A DNA stretch of 12,832 nucleotides. Origin: Clostridia bacterium (lineage in GTDB: Bacteria > Bacillota > Clostridia > Oscillospirales > Acutalibacteraceae). Position 1 is the stretch's first letter. Every line of letters begins with the position of its first letter. The stretch covers positions 1 through 12,832 of the forward strand of contig JAFYQN010000003.1 in the NCBI GenBank assembly GCA_017559885.1, given 5' to 3'. Both the position numbers and the translations under genes were made by a program. Shown piece after piece: positions 1 through 7,700 of the stretch. The notes under the pieces are model-generated. The model made no database searches. It was not told the origin of the DNA and saw nothing but the letters and a program-made list of their open reading frames with translations.

Positions 1-147
1 GCAGGCAGGCAAGACCTTATAGGTCACGGTAAAAACTGCCTTGTTGCGCCCGATAAAACTGCAATAGGTAACAAACAAAATCAAAAACCTATTCAAAAGA
101 AGAAAAAGAAAACAATTAGAAATATTCATAAACCCAAAAAGAAGTGA
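1..147 (+). CDS. ygiQ: YgiQ-family radical SAM protein, C-terminal end only
   Basis: Frame 1 is open from the window edge to TGA at 145-147 and gives the last 48 residues of a larger protein. The segment GRQDLIGHGKNCLV matches the conserved C-terminal motif of YgiQ (UPF0313) radical SAM proteins, which usually end in a DLIG..CLV-type stretch. The remaining ~25 residues are a very basic, Lys-rich tail (several KKK runs), as in many members of the family. The radical SAM CxxxCxxC motif and catalytic domain would lie upstream, outside the window. The molecular function of YgiQ is not established. The stop is only 4 nt before the mnmA start, so the two are probably cotranscribed. A second YgiQ-like fragment occurs at the other end of the window. 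Recognition is from remembered motif and length only. Confidence 0.75.
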   Translation, partial: AGRQDLIGHGKNCLVAPDKTAIGNKQNQKPIQKKKKKTIRNIHKPKKK

Positions 148-151
148 TTTA

Positions 152-1207
152 ATGAAAACCTTAATAGGTATGAGTGGTGGCGTCGATTCTGCCGTTACGG
201 CGGCGCTTGTTTCTAAAACAAACGAGTCCGCAGGCATTACCTTAAAACTTTACGATGGCAATAACCCCGACTTAATACAAAAGTTTGACCGCGAAGCGAG
301 TGATGCCGCCGACGTATGTAAAAAACTTGGTATTTCACACACTACGCTTGATTTAAAGGGTGATTTTTACGACCTTGTCATAAAGCATTTTATAGACGAG
401 TATATTGCCGGTCGCACACCAAACCCTTGCATACAGTGTAACATTTATATCAAATTTGGCGCAATGCTCGACTACGCTAAAGCAAACGGCTTTGACAGTA
501 TCGCCACGGGGCACTATGCCCGTGTTGAAAAGTCGGGAGACCGCTATTTGCTAAAAAAAGCGGCAGACCCCACCAAAGACCAAAGTTACGTGCTTTATGG
601 TTTAACAAGTGAGCAACTGTCACGTACTGTTTTGCCGTTGGGTGATTACACCAAAGCGCAAGCGCGCGAGATTGCCGCCGATATGAATTTATGCGTTGCA
701 AGAAAATCGGACAGTCAGGATATTTGCTTTGTACCCGACGGTGACTATGCCGCATTTATTGAGCGCAATACAGGTATAAACTTTGCCGCAGGCGATTATC
801 TTGATTTAAACGGTAAGGTGCTCGGCAAACATAAGGGTGTTATTCACTACACCATAGGTCAGCGCAAAGGTCTTGGTATAGCGCTTGGCAAACACGCTTT
901 TGTGCTTAACAAAAACGCCGACACAAACGAGGTTACCTTGGGTGACGAAGAGCATCTGTTTTATAAACAGGTCGAAATAAGTGGTGTTAATATAATAGCG
1001 GCAGACCAACTTGACGGCATTCGCGCCGCAGGCAAACTACGCTACCGCCATACCGAGCAACCTTGTGTTATTCATCAAACCGATAAAAACACCGTTATAT
1101 TAGAATTTGACACTCCCCAACGCGCGCCAAGCCCCGGTCAAGCGGCTGTGTTTTATGACGGCGATATAGTTTTAGGCGGCGGAACAATAGTAAGAGGTAT
1201 AAAATAA
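152..1207 (+). CDS. mnmA: tRNA-specific 2-thiouridylase MnmA
   Basis: This 351-residue protein would catalyse ATP-dependent 2-thiolation of the wobble uridine (s2U34) in Lys, Glu and Gln tRNAs, taking sulfur from a persulfide relay. The N-terminal PP-loop GMSGGVDSAV (residues 6-15) adenylates the uridine. TPNPCIQCN supplies the nucleophile Cys93, and SQDICFVPDGDY supplies the partner Cys192, matching the E. coli Cys102/Cys199 pair. YTIGQRKGLGIALG and the C-terminal beta-barrel region (PSPGQAAVFYDGD) are typical of the family. Length is slightly short for MnmA (about 360-370) but no core motif is missing. The start has a weak SD, GAAGTGAT at 141-148, 3 nt before ATG. The gene overlaps the next by 1 nt (TAATG). 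It lies 4 nt after a YgiQ-type gene. Cytoplasmic housekeeping enzyme. Confidence 0.96.
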   Translation: MKTLIGMSGGVDSAVTAALVSKTNESAGITLKLYDGNNPDLIQKFDREASDAADVCKKLGISHTTLDLKGDFYDLVIKHFIDEYIAGRTPNPCIQCNIYIKFGAMLDYAKANGFDSIATGHYARVEKSGDRYLLKKAADPTKDQSYVLYGLTSEQLSRTVLPLGDYTKAQAREIAADMNLCVARKSDSQDICFVPDGDYAAFIERNTGINFAAGDYLDLNGKVLGKHKGVIHYTIGQRKGLGIALGKHAFVLNKNADTNEVTLGDEEHLFYKQVEISGVNIIAADQLDGIRAAGKLRYRHTEQPCVIHQTDKNTVILEFDTPQRAPSPGQAAVFYDGDIVLGGGTIVRGIK

Positions 1208-1860
1208 TGACCGAACAAATAAGTAAATTGTTTAAAAATTTAGAAAAAAACAAAATGCACCCCATTTTTGCCGAAACAAAAGAGGATGCAAAACAAATAG
1301 TAAAAGATATGCTTTTTGACGGTTGCGTTATCACCTCAGGCGGCTCTATGTCGTTGGTTGAGTGTGGTATAAAAGAATTGCTGGAAGATAAAAGATACAA
1401 TTTTATGGACAGAAGCCGACCTGGTATTACACCGGAGGAACAACAAGAGTGTTTTAAAGCGTCCATAGGCGCCGACTTTTTCTTTTGCTCTACTAATGCC
1501 GTTACCGAAAAGGGCGAACTGCTAAACGTTGACGGTTTTGCAAACCGCATTTCATCAATCGCTTTTGGTCCTAAAAAGGTGGTTATGATAGTAGGCGTTA
1601 ACAAAATCGTGCCCGATTTAAAAGCGGCATTTTTACGCGTTAAAAAAGTAGCCGCGCCCAAAAACTGTGTTCGACTAAACATTGACAACCCTTGTGCAAA
1701 ATTGGGTCACTGTGTATCTCTGCTTAACAACCCCAACCCCGATTTTGCCGACGGATGCCAAAAAGACACTCGCATTTGTTGTGACTACCTCGTAAGCGCA
1801 TTACAAAGACAAAAAGATAGAATAACGGTAATTTTGGTAAATGAGGAATTGGGGTATTAA
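1207..1860 (+). CDS. LUD-domain (LutC/YkgG-like) protein
   Basis: This 217-residue protein has the hallmarks of the LUD domain (formerly DUF162), seen in lactate-utilisation subunits LutB/LutC and in stand-alone proteins of anaerobes. It shows a helical N-terminus, then SGGSMSLVECGIKELL (around residues 44-59), the central ADFFFCSTNAVTEKGELLNVDG segment (split here only as a description of residues ~88-110) and GPKKVVMIVGVNKIV. The C-terminus has Cys163, Cys169, Cys184, Cys191 and Cys192, which may bind metal. Stand-alone LUD proteins have no settled biochemical role, and no lutA or lutB neighbour is present, so lactate oxidation is not implied. AGAGGT at 1192-1197 sits about 9 nt before ATG 1207, inside mnmA. 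The 1-nt overlap points to translational coupling with mnmA. Confidence 0.85.
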   Translation: MTEQISKLFKNLEKNKMHPIFAETKEDAKQIVKDMLFDGCVITSGGSMSLVECGIKELLEDKRYNFMDRSRPGITPEEQQECFKASIGADFFFCSTNAVTEKGELLNVDGFANRISSIAFGPKKVVMIVGVNKIVPDLKAAFLRVKKVAAPKNCVRLNIDNPCAKLGHCVSLLNNPNPDFADGCQKDTRICCDYLVSALQRQKDRITVILVNEELGY

Positions 1861-1875
1861 AAGGAGGTATTTAAT

Positions 1876-2379
1876 ATGAAAAACGAATATAAAATCACAA
1901 AAGAACTGATGAAATCATGGGCAAATGAGTATCATATTTATGGAAAAAGAAATGTTATAAATTTTGCCCTATGGTGCATTGTTGGTGTTTGTGGCATTTT
2001 TATGCTAACAATATATTTTTTCTACGACAATAATTGGTTAAATCTTTATTTTGCATTTGTTTTTTTGTTTCTATCAATATACAAATTGTTTTTCTCGCGA
2101 TTTGTTGTTTTGTCAAGGCGGTATAAATTATTTGAAAAAACATACGGGGTTTCGGAGTGGCTACGAACCACGGAATTTTTAGATGACAAAATCGTAGTTA
2201 CGGATCACACGTCAGTAATGGAAATGAAATATTCTCAAATTACTAAATCAAAAGAAAGAGGTAATGTTGTATTGTTGTTTTGCAATAACAATACCGCAAT
2301 AAGAGTGTATAAAGATGCATTTGTTGAAGGATCTTGGGAAGAATGCAAAGAATTAATAAACTCTAAATGTAGTAATTAA
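1876..2379 (+). CDS. YcxB-like small membrane protein
   Basis: A 167-residue protein of unknown function. Two hydrophobic helices, roughly residues 26-48 and 53-72, form a hairpin. They are followed by a cytoplasmic-looking soluble domain of about 90 residues with a TTEFLDDKIVVTD strand and a terminal VYKDAFVEGSWEECKELI pattern. This architecture (two TM segments plus a small beta-rich domain in which an aromatic/hydroxyl-rich strand precedes W.EF or W.EC) resembles YcxB-like proteins, common in Firmicutes and uncharacterised. It has the best SD in the window, AAGGAGGT at 1861-1868, 7 nt before ATG. The LUD gene ends 15 nt upstream, so it is likely the last gene of the mnmA operon, ending at the hairpin at 2383-2408. 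It is visibly more AT-rich than mnmA, which fits a lineage-variable accessory gene. Confidence 0.7.
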   Translation: MKNEYKITKELMKSWANEYHIYGKRNVINFALWCIVGVCGIFMLTIYFFYDNNWLNLYFAFVFLFLSIYKLFFSRFVVLSRRYKLFEKTYGVSEWLRTTEFLDDKIVVTDHTSVMEMKYSQITKSKERGNVVLLFCNNNTAIRVYKDAFVEGSWEECKELINSKCSN

Positions 2380-2414
2380 AAAACAGCTCCCTCGTCAGAG
2401 GGAGCTGTCATTTT
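2378..2414. terminator. Bidirectional rho-independent terminator between convergent genes
   Basis: A perfect 11-bp stem, ACAGCTCCCTC (2383-2393) with GAGGGAGCTGT (2398-2408), encloses a GTCA loop. On the minus strand it is followed by six T residues (complement of A 2378-2383), a good terminator for the ABC-F gene. On the plus strand it is followed by CATTTT, a weaker U tract, which can still end the mnmA-LUD-YcxB transcript. It lies directly between the two convergent stop codons. Confidence 0.85.
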
Positions 2415-2434
2415 GCAAAAATGACTGAGGGAGG
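2383..2434. repeat. Double-hairpin intergenic repeat (MITE/REP-like)
   Basis: Beyond the terminator stem, a second hairpin pairs GTCATTTT (2407-2414) with AAAATGAC (2418-2425) around GCA. The heptamer GAGGGAG then recurs at 2427-2433, so CTCCCTC at 2387-2393 can pair with either the near copy (2398-2404) or the far copy. The arrangement CTCCCTCAGTC / GACAGCTCCCTC / GAGGGAGCTGT, read on the minus strand, is one I associate with abundant intergenic elements in gut Clostridia. Only one copy is in this window, so its repetitive nature is recalled, not shown. It ends 7 nt from the ABC-F stop codon. Confidence 0.55.
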
Positions 2435-2440
2435 TGATTT

Positions 2441-4324
2441 TTATTCCGACAGCTCTTCCCAAATTTCCATTTGCTCGAGCAACTGCATTTCGCAAACGTC
2501 AATTTGGTTTTGCAACTCGAAAAGTTTTTGGTAATCGGCAAGGTTTTCGGGGGATTGTTGTTCTTGCCTTAATTCGTCGAGTTTTAATTCAAGCTCGGCG
2601 ATTTTTTCTTCCGCTTTTTTAAGCGCGCGTTCGCGCTTTTGCTTTTCTTTAAGTGGGGTGGTATAGGTCTTTTTTTCTTTTCTTTCGGGTTTTGCTGTAG
2701 GCGTTGACTCGGGCGAGTCTTGGTTTGTTTGTCGAAGCAAAAACTCGTCATATCCAAAGTCGTGTACCGTAGCACCGCCAGATTCAAAAGCAATAAGTCG
2801 TGTGGCAAGTTTTTTTACAAAATAACGGTCGTGCGACACAAAAATCAGCGTACCGCTATATGAGGTCAAAATATCCTCAAGCGTTTCCTTGGAAATTATA
2901 TCCATGTGGTTGGTCGGCTCGTCAAGGATTAGCAAATTGGGTGACTTGCGAAACAGTTTACAAAGCGCCAATCGCACGCGCTCCCCACCCGAGAGCATAT
3001 CTATTGTTTTAAACACGTCTTCGCCGCTAAACAAAAAAGCTCCCAGTGCGCTACGCGCCTCAAAATCGTTCATGTGCGGAAAAGCCGACATCATATTGTC
3101 AAGCACCGTTTCTTGACCTTTTATCTGCGCCATTTGTTGGTCAAAATATCCCACGTTTACAAGCGCGCCCGTGTTAAAACTGCCCGAAAGTGCAGGCATT
3201 TTGCCAACCAAAGTTTTAACAAGGGTAGATTTACCCTTGCCGTTGCCGCCTATAATGCCTATGCGGTCGCCACGGTAAACGTTAAACGAGAGCGTTGCAA
3301 GCGGCGCGTCAAAACCGATAGTAAGGTTGCTTACCGTAAGCACCTCTTTTGCGCTTTGAACCGAGGGTTCTAAGGTCGCTTTAAAGGTACGGTTGTCGTA
3401 AGCGTCGGGCGCATCGATTTTTTCCATACGTTCAATCGATTTTAACTTGCTTTGCGCCATTGCCGCCTTGGTGGCTTTGTATCTAAATCGGTCAGCAGTT
3501 GCCTGAATTCGAGCAATCTCTTGTTGTTGCGCCTCGTATGCCTTTGCCTGTAGCGCACGGCTTTCACGCTTTTTAATTATAAACTGTGAATAATTGCCGT
3601 GATATTTTGTGGTTTTGCCGTGTTCTATTTCGTAAATTTCGTTTACGGTGTTATCTAAAAACATACGGTCGTGCGACACAATAAGCACGGCTTTTTTATA
3701 GTTCTTGATATATTCTTCAAGCCAGGAAACCGCCTCAATATCAAGGTGGTTGGTCGGCTCGTCCAAAAGTAGCAAATCAGGTTTTGAAAGCAGTAGTTTT
3801 AAAAAGGCAATTTTTGTGCGTTGTCCGCCCGAGAATTCACTTAAAGGGCGGTGCTTTTCGGTGTCAGTAAACCCAAACTTTTTAATTGCCGCCTCATACT
3901 CTTTTTCAAAATAAAATCCACCATCACGGGTAAAGGTGTCAAGCAAATCGGTGTAACGCTTTATATTGTCTTCATTAGGTGTAGCGTCCATTTGGGTTTG
4001 CGCATCATCAAGCTCGGCTTTTAGTTTTAAAATATAGTCGTAAGCGCTTCTTATTTCTTCTACCAGGGTAACGCTATTGTCACTAAAGGTCATCTGACTA
4101 AGCGTGCCGATTTGGGGGTTGCCGCTTATAGCCATAAAACCGCCGTCGCCCTCGGTGTTGGCAAGGCGCAACTCACCGCCAAGAAGTCGTAGCAGTGTGG
4201 TTTTCCCCGAGCCGTTTCTACCTACAAGGCCAATTCGGCTATTGGTGGTTATATTTAGATTTATATCGGTTAAAATTGGTTCTCCCGAAAGTTCAACCTG
4301 ACCCTTATGGATTTCTATTTGCAT
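2441..4324 (-). CDS. ABC-F family ribosome-associated ATPase
   Basis: A 627-residue soluble protein with two fused ATP-binding cassettes and no membrane domain, the ABC-F architecture. These proteins act at the ribosomal E site in translation factor or antibiotic-protection roles. Cassette 1 has Walker A GRNGSGKT (residues 35-42), signature SGGQR near 165 and Walker B LLLLDEPTNHLD near 185. Cassette 2 has GGNGKGKS near 358, LSGGERVR near 442 and LLILDEPTNHMD near 463. Between them is the charged helical linker (about 260-310), the P-site tRNA interaction motif region. The C-terminus is a Lys/Glu-rich coiled coil, as in Uup/YdiF-type members. I chose ATG 4322-4324: it has GGTGAT 3 nt upstream, and the in-frame ATG at 4373-4375 lies upstream of the predicted promoter. 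A housekeeping Uup/YdiF-like role is likelier than resistance, but this cannot be settled by eye. Confidence 0.93.
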   Translation of the reverse strand: MQIEIHKGQVELSGEPILTDINLNITTNSRIGLVGRNGSGKTTLLRLLGGELRLANTEGDGGFMAISGNPQIGTLSQMTFSDNSVTLVEEIRSAYDYILKLKAELDDAQTQMDATPNEDNIKRYTDLLDTFTRDGGFYFEKEYEAAIKKFGFTDTEKHRPLSEFSGGQRTKIAFLKLLLSKPDLLLLDEPTNHLDIEAVSWLEEYIKNYKKAVLIVSHDRMFLDNTVNEIYEIEHGKTTKYHGNYSQFIIKKRESRALQAKAYEAQQQEIARIQATADRFRYKATKAAMAQSKLKSIERMEKIDAPDAYDNRTFKATLEPSVQSAKEVLTVSNLTIGFDAPLATLSFNVYRGDRIGIIGGNGKGKSTLVKTLVGKMPALSGSFNTGALVNVGYFDQQMAQIKGQETVLDNMMSAFPHMNDFEARSALGAFLFSGEDVFKTIDMLSGGERVRLALCKLFRKSPNLLILDEPTNHMDIISKETLEDILTSYSGTLIFVSHDRYFVKKLATRLIAFESGGATVHDFGYDEFLLRQTNQDSPESTPTAKPERKEKKTYTTPLKEKQKRERALKKAEEKIAELELKLDELRQEQQSPENLADYQKLFELQNQIDVCEMQLLEQMEIWEELSE

Positions 4325-4340
4325 TATATCACCAAAGGGT

Positions 4341-4369
4341 ATTTTAACATCTTTTAAATTTGTTTGCAA
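4341..4369 (-). promoter_or_regulatory. Sigma-A promoter of the ABC-F gene
   Basis: On the minus strand, TTGCAA (4369-4364), a 17-bp spacer and TAAAAT (4346-4341). The predicted start near 4334 leaves a leader of only about 10 nt, beginning at the GGTGAT SD. The -35 hexamer is palindromic and is also the -35 of the divergent amidase promoter. Confidence 0.6.
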
Positions 4370-4392
4370 TAGCATTGTTTGTGTGGTAAAAT
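4364..4392 (+). promoter_or_regulatory. Sigma-A promoter of the amidase gene, sharing its -35 with the divergent ABC-F promoter
   Basis: On the plus strand, TTGCAA (4364-4369), a 17-bp spacer and TAAAAT (4387-4392). Spacing and hexamers are identical to those of the minus-strand promoter, with dyad centre at 4366.5. The predicted start near 4399 gives a leader of roughly 29 nt before ATG 4428. Confidence 0.6.
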
Positions 4393-4427
4393 TAAATAAA
4401 TGTAAACAGTAACAAGGGGGATAGACT

Positions 4428-6185
4428 ATGATGGGTTTTATTAAAGCGCATAAAACTTTATTAACAAGGATATTGTGCGTTGTTTTGTCTGCCGCATTAG
4501 GTGTTTTATGTGCGTCTTGCGTAGCCGATAGCGCGGAAGTTGTATGGAGCGAGTTGTCGGAATATTCATCATACGTTGTATCAACCCAATCCCAGATTGT
4601 TGGTGATGAAAATATCCAGTCGCAACCCTCCCAACCCGAAAAACCACCTATGCCTACAATAATAAATGCGGTCTTGCCTTACCAAAAACAAACGCTTGCG
4701 GCAGGTTCAACCTTTACGGTTATTGCGTCGGCAAGACCCGATAGCAGTGAGGTTACCGCCACCTTTAACGGAGAAACAATATCGCTTAAAAGACAAGAAA
4801 TACCCGAGGGAACGTCACCCGAATTTGTTGATTTTATAGGCGAGTTCACGTTACCGCTTGGCAACGAAGACGACGTAAATCTTGGCGGAGTGACCTTTTA
4901 CGTTAAGTGGCAAAATTATTCTAAAAAACTAACTTCACCAAGTGTTATTTGTCTGCGCGACACAGCGCTTGACCGCGTTATGATAGTCGAGATAGTAGGC
5001 GACACGGCAGAAACCTTTGACGGAAACACAACAGACGACAACTCTGACCCACGACTCAGTTATTTGCCAAAGGGGACGGTTGACTTTAAGGTTGGCAAAA
5101 CGGTTTACGACGCAAAAAGCGGCAACTCATATTATAAGTTGCGTTTTGGTAGACGCGTATACGTAACAAAAAAGAATCCTCCCGACGAGCGTATCGCGGT
5201 AAGCACTTTATATGAAGGCACGGTGCCCGATAGCAACGAGATTTCTCTTGCGTCGAATTACGTATCGGGAAGCCATACCTATTTAACCTTTGATACCGCG
5301 TGGAAAGCGCCCTTTACTTTAGATGTTGCGCCGCAAAACTATACAAATCCGTCGGCGCGCGACTTTACAATTAACAGCGCTACATACTCTTACGTTGATA
5401 TTAAATTTTGTTATACCTCGGCAATAGGCGGCGATATAACCATACCGAGTGATAATCCGCTGTTTTCATCGGCGCAAATAATCGCGCAAGAGGGTGGGTA
5501 CGTGCTTCGTTTACACCTAAAAAAAGCAGGCGGATTTTACGGTTGGGATTGTTACTATAACAATAGCGGACAACTTGTGTTTAAGTTTTTAAACCCAAAA
5601 AAGATTACCTCCGCTTCAAATGAATACGGAACAAATCTTTCGGGTGTAAACGTTTTAGTTGACGTTGGTCATGGTGGTAGAGATATAGGCGCAGGCGGAC
5701 TTATGCCCGATATTATCCCCGAATCTAATCGTAATCTTTTGTTGGCGTTAAAATTAAAGACAGAACTTGAAAGCATGGGCGCCAAAGTAACGCTTACTCG
5801 CAGTAGCGACGTTGCCGTTACGGTAGAGGGTCGCGGTTCGCTCTTGCGAAAAACCGCGCCCGATATATGCGTATCAATTCATCACGATTCATCAGAAAGT
5901 AAAAAGAACAACGGTTGCGGAGTGTTTTGTTTTAATGCCTTTTCACACAATGCGACAACAAGCGTTTTAAACAGTATTGCGCGCTCGGGCATATACTCAA
6001 ACACTTATAAAAAATGGCACTATTTTCATCTTGCCCGTAACACGACCTGCCCCGTTGTCCTTACCGAAAACGGATTTATTTCTAACCCGACCGATTTTAT
6101 CGGAATAAGTGACGACAACGTTAACACCAAAAAAGCAAAGGCGATAGCGCAGGGCATTGCCGATTATTTTTGGTCAATTCAATAA
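4428..6185 (+). CDS. Exported N-acetylmuramoyl-L-alanine amidase (Amidase_3)
   Basis: This 585-residue cell-wall hydrolase should cleave the amide bond between MurNAc and L-Ala in peptidoglycan. The C-terminal ~175 residues are a zinc amidase_3 domain: VDVGHGG (His415), PESNRN (Glu432) and SIHHD (His485 or His486) as zinc ligands, and TENGFISNPTD (Glu547) as catalytic Glu. The N-terminus is basic (KAHKTLLTR), then a hydrophobic helix ending in LCASC. Cys31 could be a lipoprotein cysteine, although Cys at -3 is a poor lipobox residue; signal peptidase I cleavage is the alternative. A Ser/Gln/Pro-rich linker (about 35-75) is followed by beta-rich domains (about 80-180 and 200-390) with no clear family assignment, possibly wall-binding or AMIN-like. 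SD AGGGGG (4415-4420) is 7 nt before ATG; the adjacent ATG at 4431 is also possible. No terminator follows, so readthrough into proS is possible. Confidence 0.9.
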   Translation: MMGFIKAHKTLLTRILCVVLSAALGVLCASCVADSAEVVWSELSEYSSYVVSTQSQIVGDENIQSQPSQPEKPPMPTIINAVLPYQKQTLAAGSTFTVIASARPDSSEVTATFNGETISLKRQEIPEGTSPEFVDFIGEFTLPLGNEDDVNLGGVTFYVKWQNYSKKLTSPSVICLRDTALDRVMIVEIVGDTAETFDGNTTDDNSDPRLSYLPKGTVDFKVGKTVYDAKSGNSYYKLRFGRRVYVTKKNPPDERIAVSTLYEGTVPDSNEISLASNYVSGSHTYLTFDTAWKAPFTLDVAPQNYTNPSARDFTINSATYSYVDIKFCYTSAIGGDITIPSDNPLFSSAQIIAQEGGYVLRLHLKKAGGFYGWDCYYNNSGQLVFKFLNPKKITSASNEYGTNLSGVNVLVDVGHGGRDIGAGGLMPDIIPESNRNLLLALKLKTELESMGAKVTLTRSSDVAVTVEGRGSLLRKTAPDICVSIHHDSSESKKNNGCGVFCFNAFSHNATTSVLNSIARSGIYSNTYKKWHYFHLARNTTCPVVLTENGFISNPTDFIGISDDNVNTKKAKAIAQGIADYFWSIQ

Positions 6186-6190
6186 AACAG

Positions 6191-6219
6191 TTGCAAAAAC
6201 ACAGCATAACTATTATAAT
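6191..6219 (+). promoter_or_regulatory. Sigma-A promoter of proS
   Basis: TTGCAA (6191-6196), a 17-bp spacer and consensus TATAAT (6214-6219), starting 5 nt after the amidase stop codon. The predicted start is near 6226, leaving about 27 nt of leader, too short for a T-box or other attenuator. Confidence 0.75.
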
Positions 6220-6252
6220 ATTACAGAATAAATTTATATATTGGTGATAAAA

Positions 6253-7689
6253 ATGGCTAAACAAGAAAAATTAGTAAAATCAATTACCTCTATGGATGAG
6301 GATTTTGCAAAATGGTATACCGACGTTTGCATAAAAGCAGAGCTTATTGACTATGCATCGGTTAAGGGTTGTATGATTATTCGCCCTTACGGTTACGCTA
6401 TTTGGGAAAATATTCAGCGTATTATGGACGGCATGTTTAAAGAACTCGGTCACGAAAACGTTTATATGCCAATGTTCATACCAGAAAGTCTTTTACAAAA
6501 AGAAAAGGATCACGTAGAAGGTTTTGCGCCCGAGGTTGCTTGGGTAACCCACGGCGGCGCCGAAGAGCTTGAAGAGCGTCTTTGCGTGCGTCCTACTTCC
6601 GAGACCCTTTTCTGCGACCACTTTAAAAATATTGTTCACTCTTATCGTGACCTACCAAAACTTTATAACCAATGGTGTAGCGTAGTGCGATGGGAAAAAA
6701 CCACTCGTCCGTTCCTTCGCTCACGTGAGTTCTTGTGGCAAGAGGGTCACACCCTTCACGCTACTGCTGAAGAGGCAAGACAAGAGACCGAGCAAATGCT
6801 AAACGTATACGCTCGCTTTGCCGAAGAAGCTCTTGCTATGCCTGTTGTAAAGGGTCAAAAGACCGATAAAGAAAAATTTGCAGGCGCAGAAGCAACATAC
6901 ACTATCGAGGCGCTTATGCACGACGGTAAGGCGCTTCAAAGCGGTACCTCACATTACTTTGGCGACGGTTTCTCACGCGCGTTTGAGGTGCAGTACACCG
7001 ACAAAGATAACAAACTCGTTCATCCACATCAAACCTCTTGGGGCACTACAACCCGTCTTATCGGCGCGGTTATTATGACCCATGGTGATGATAACGGTCT
7101 TGTGCTCCCACCTGCAATCGCTCCAATTCAGGTTGCAATTGTTCCTATCGCTTCACACAAAGAGGGCGTTGTAGAAAAGGCAACAGAGGTTTGCGACACA
7201 CTTAAAAAGGTTTGCCGCGTAAAACTTGACAACTCTGATCAAACACCGGGTTGGAAGTTTGCTGAATATGAAATGAAGGGCGTACCGCTTCGTATAGAAC
7301 TCGGTCCTCGTGATATTGAAAACAATCAGTGCGTAGTTGTTCGCCGTGACAACCGCGAAAAGATTTTTGTAAGTCTTGACGAGCTTACTACACGCATTCC
7401 TGAAATTTTGGCAGAGTATCACGATGCGCTTTACAACAAGGCGCTCGAACGCCGTGAGGCAATGACATACGATGCAAAATCTTTAGAAGAAATGAAAGAA
7501 ATTGCCGATAATAAACCTGGCTTTATCCGCGCTATGTGGTGCGGCGACCGTGAGTGTGAAGACAAACTCAAGGAAATTGCAGGCGTAACCTCTCGTTGTA
7601 TTCCATTTGAACAACACGAAATTGGCGACACCTGTGTTTGCTGTGGCAAAAAGGCAACAAAAATGCTCTACTGGGGCAAGGCTTACTAA
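6253..7689 (+). CDS. proS: Prolyl-tRNA synthetase, archaeal/eukaryotic type
   Basis: A 478-residue class II aminoacyl-tRNA synthetase that charges tRNA-Pro with proline. It is the compact form without the bacterial editing insertion. Motif 2 is RWEKTTRPFLRSREFLWQEG (from Arg146) and motif 3 is around THGDDNGLVLPP (His277). The anticodon-binding domain begins near PIQVAIVPI. The C-terminal extension carries Cys430, Cys435, Cys461 and Cys464, the spacing expected for the zinc site of archaeal-type ProRS, and the protein ends in a Tyr as that class does. I chose ATG 6253: GGTGAT (6243-6248) is 4 nt upstream, whereas the in-frame TTG at 6241 overlaps the SD. Archaeal-type ProRS is common in Clostridia, so this is not evidence of recent transfer. 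It has its own promoter and a strong downstream terminator, hence probably monocistronic. Confidence 0.97.
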   Translation: MAKQEKLVKSITSMDEDFAKWYTDVCIKAELIDYASVKGCMIIRPYGYAIWENIQRIMDGMFKELGHENVYMPMFIPESLLQKEKDHVEGFAPEVAWVTHGGAEELEERLCVRPTSETLFCDHFKNIVHSYRDLPKLYNQWCSVVRWEKTTRPFLRSREFLWQEGHTLHATAEEARQETEQMLNVYARFAEEALAMPVVKGQKTDKEKFAGAEATYTIEALMHDGKALQSGTSHYFGDGFSRAFEVQYTDKDNKLVHPHQTSWGTTTRLIGAVIMTHGDDNGLVLPPAIAPIQVAIVPIASHKEGVVEKATEVCDTLKKVCRVKLDNSDQTPGWKFAEYEMKGVPLRIELGPRDIENNQCVVVRRDNREKIFVSLDELTTRIPEILAEYHDALYNKALERREAMTYDAKSLEEMKEIADNKPGFIRAMWCGDRECEDKLKEIAGVTSRCIPFEQHEIGDTCVCCGKKATKMLYWGKAY

Positions 7690-7700
7690 TAAAAATTTTA

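Noticed and set aside
1095..1688. 197-codon minus-strand open frame opposite mnmA and LUD
   Set aside because: It lies entirely antisense to two well-supported genes, has low-complexity Ser/Leu/Phe-rich composition and resembles no family.
2441..4324. ABC-F gene as an antibiotic-resistance determinant
   Set aside because: Linker and C-terminal coiled coil look like housekeeping Uup/YdiF-type proteins, and there are no mobile or resistance neighbours. Not excludable without phylogeny.
4325..4375. Upstream ATG at 4375 as the ABC-F start
   Set aside because: The 17 extra residues do not resemble ABC-F N-termini and have no SD, and the predicted promoter lies within this stretch. ATG at 4322-4324 has GGTGAT 3 nt upstream.
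6241..6252. TTG at 6241 or GTG at 6244 as the proS start
   Set aside because: Both overlap the GGTGAT SD that serves ATG 6253, where the normal MAKQ-type N-terminus begins.
6186..6252. T-box or other leader regulator in front of proS
   Set aside because: The whole gap is 67 nt, and promoter plus SD leave about 27 nt of leader, far too little for a T-box.
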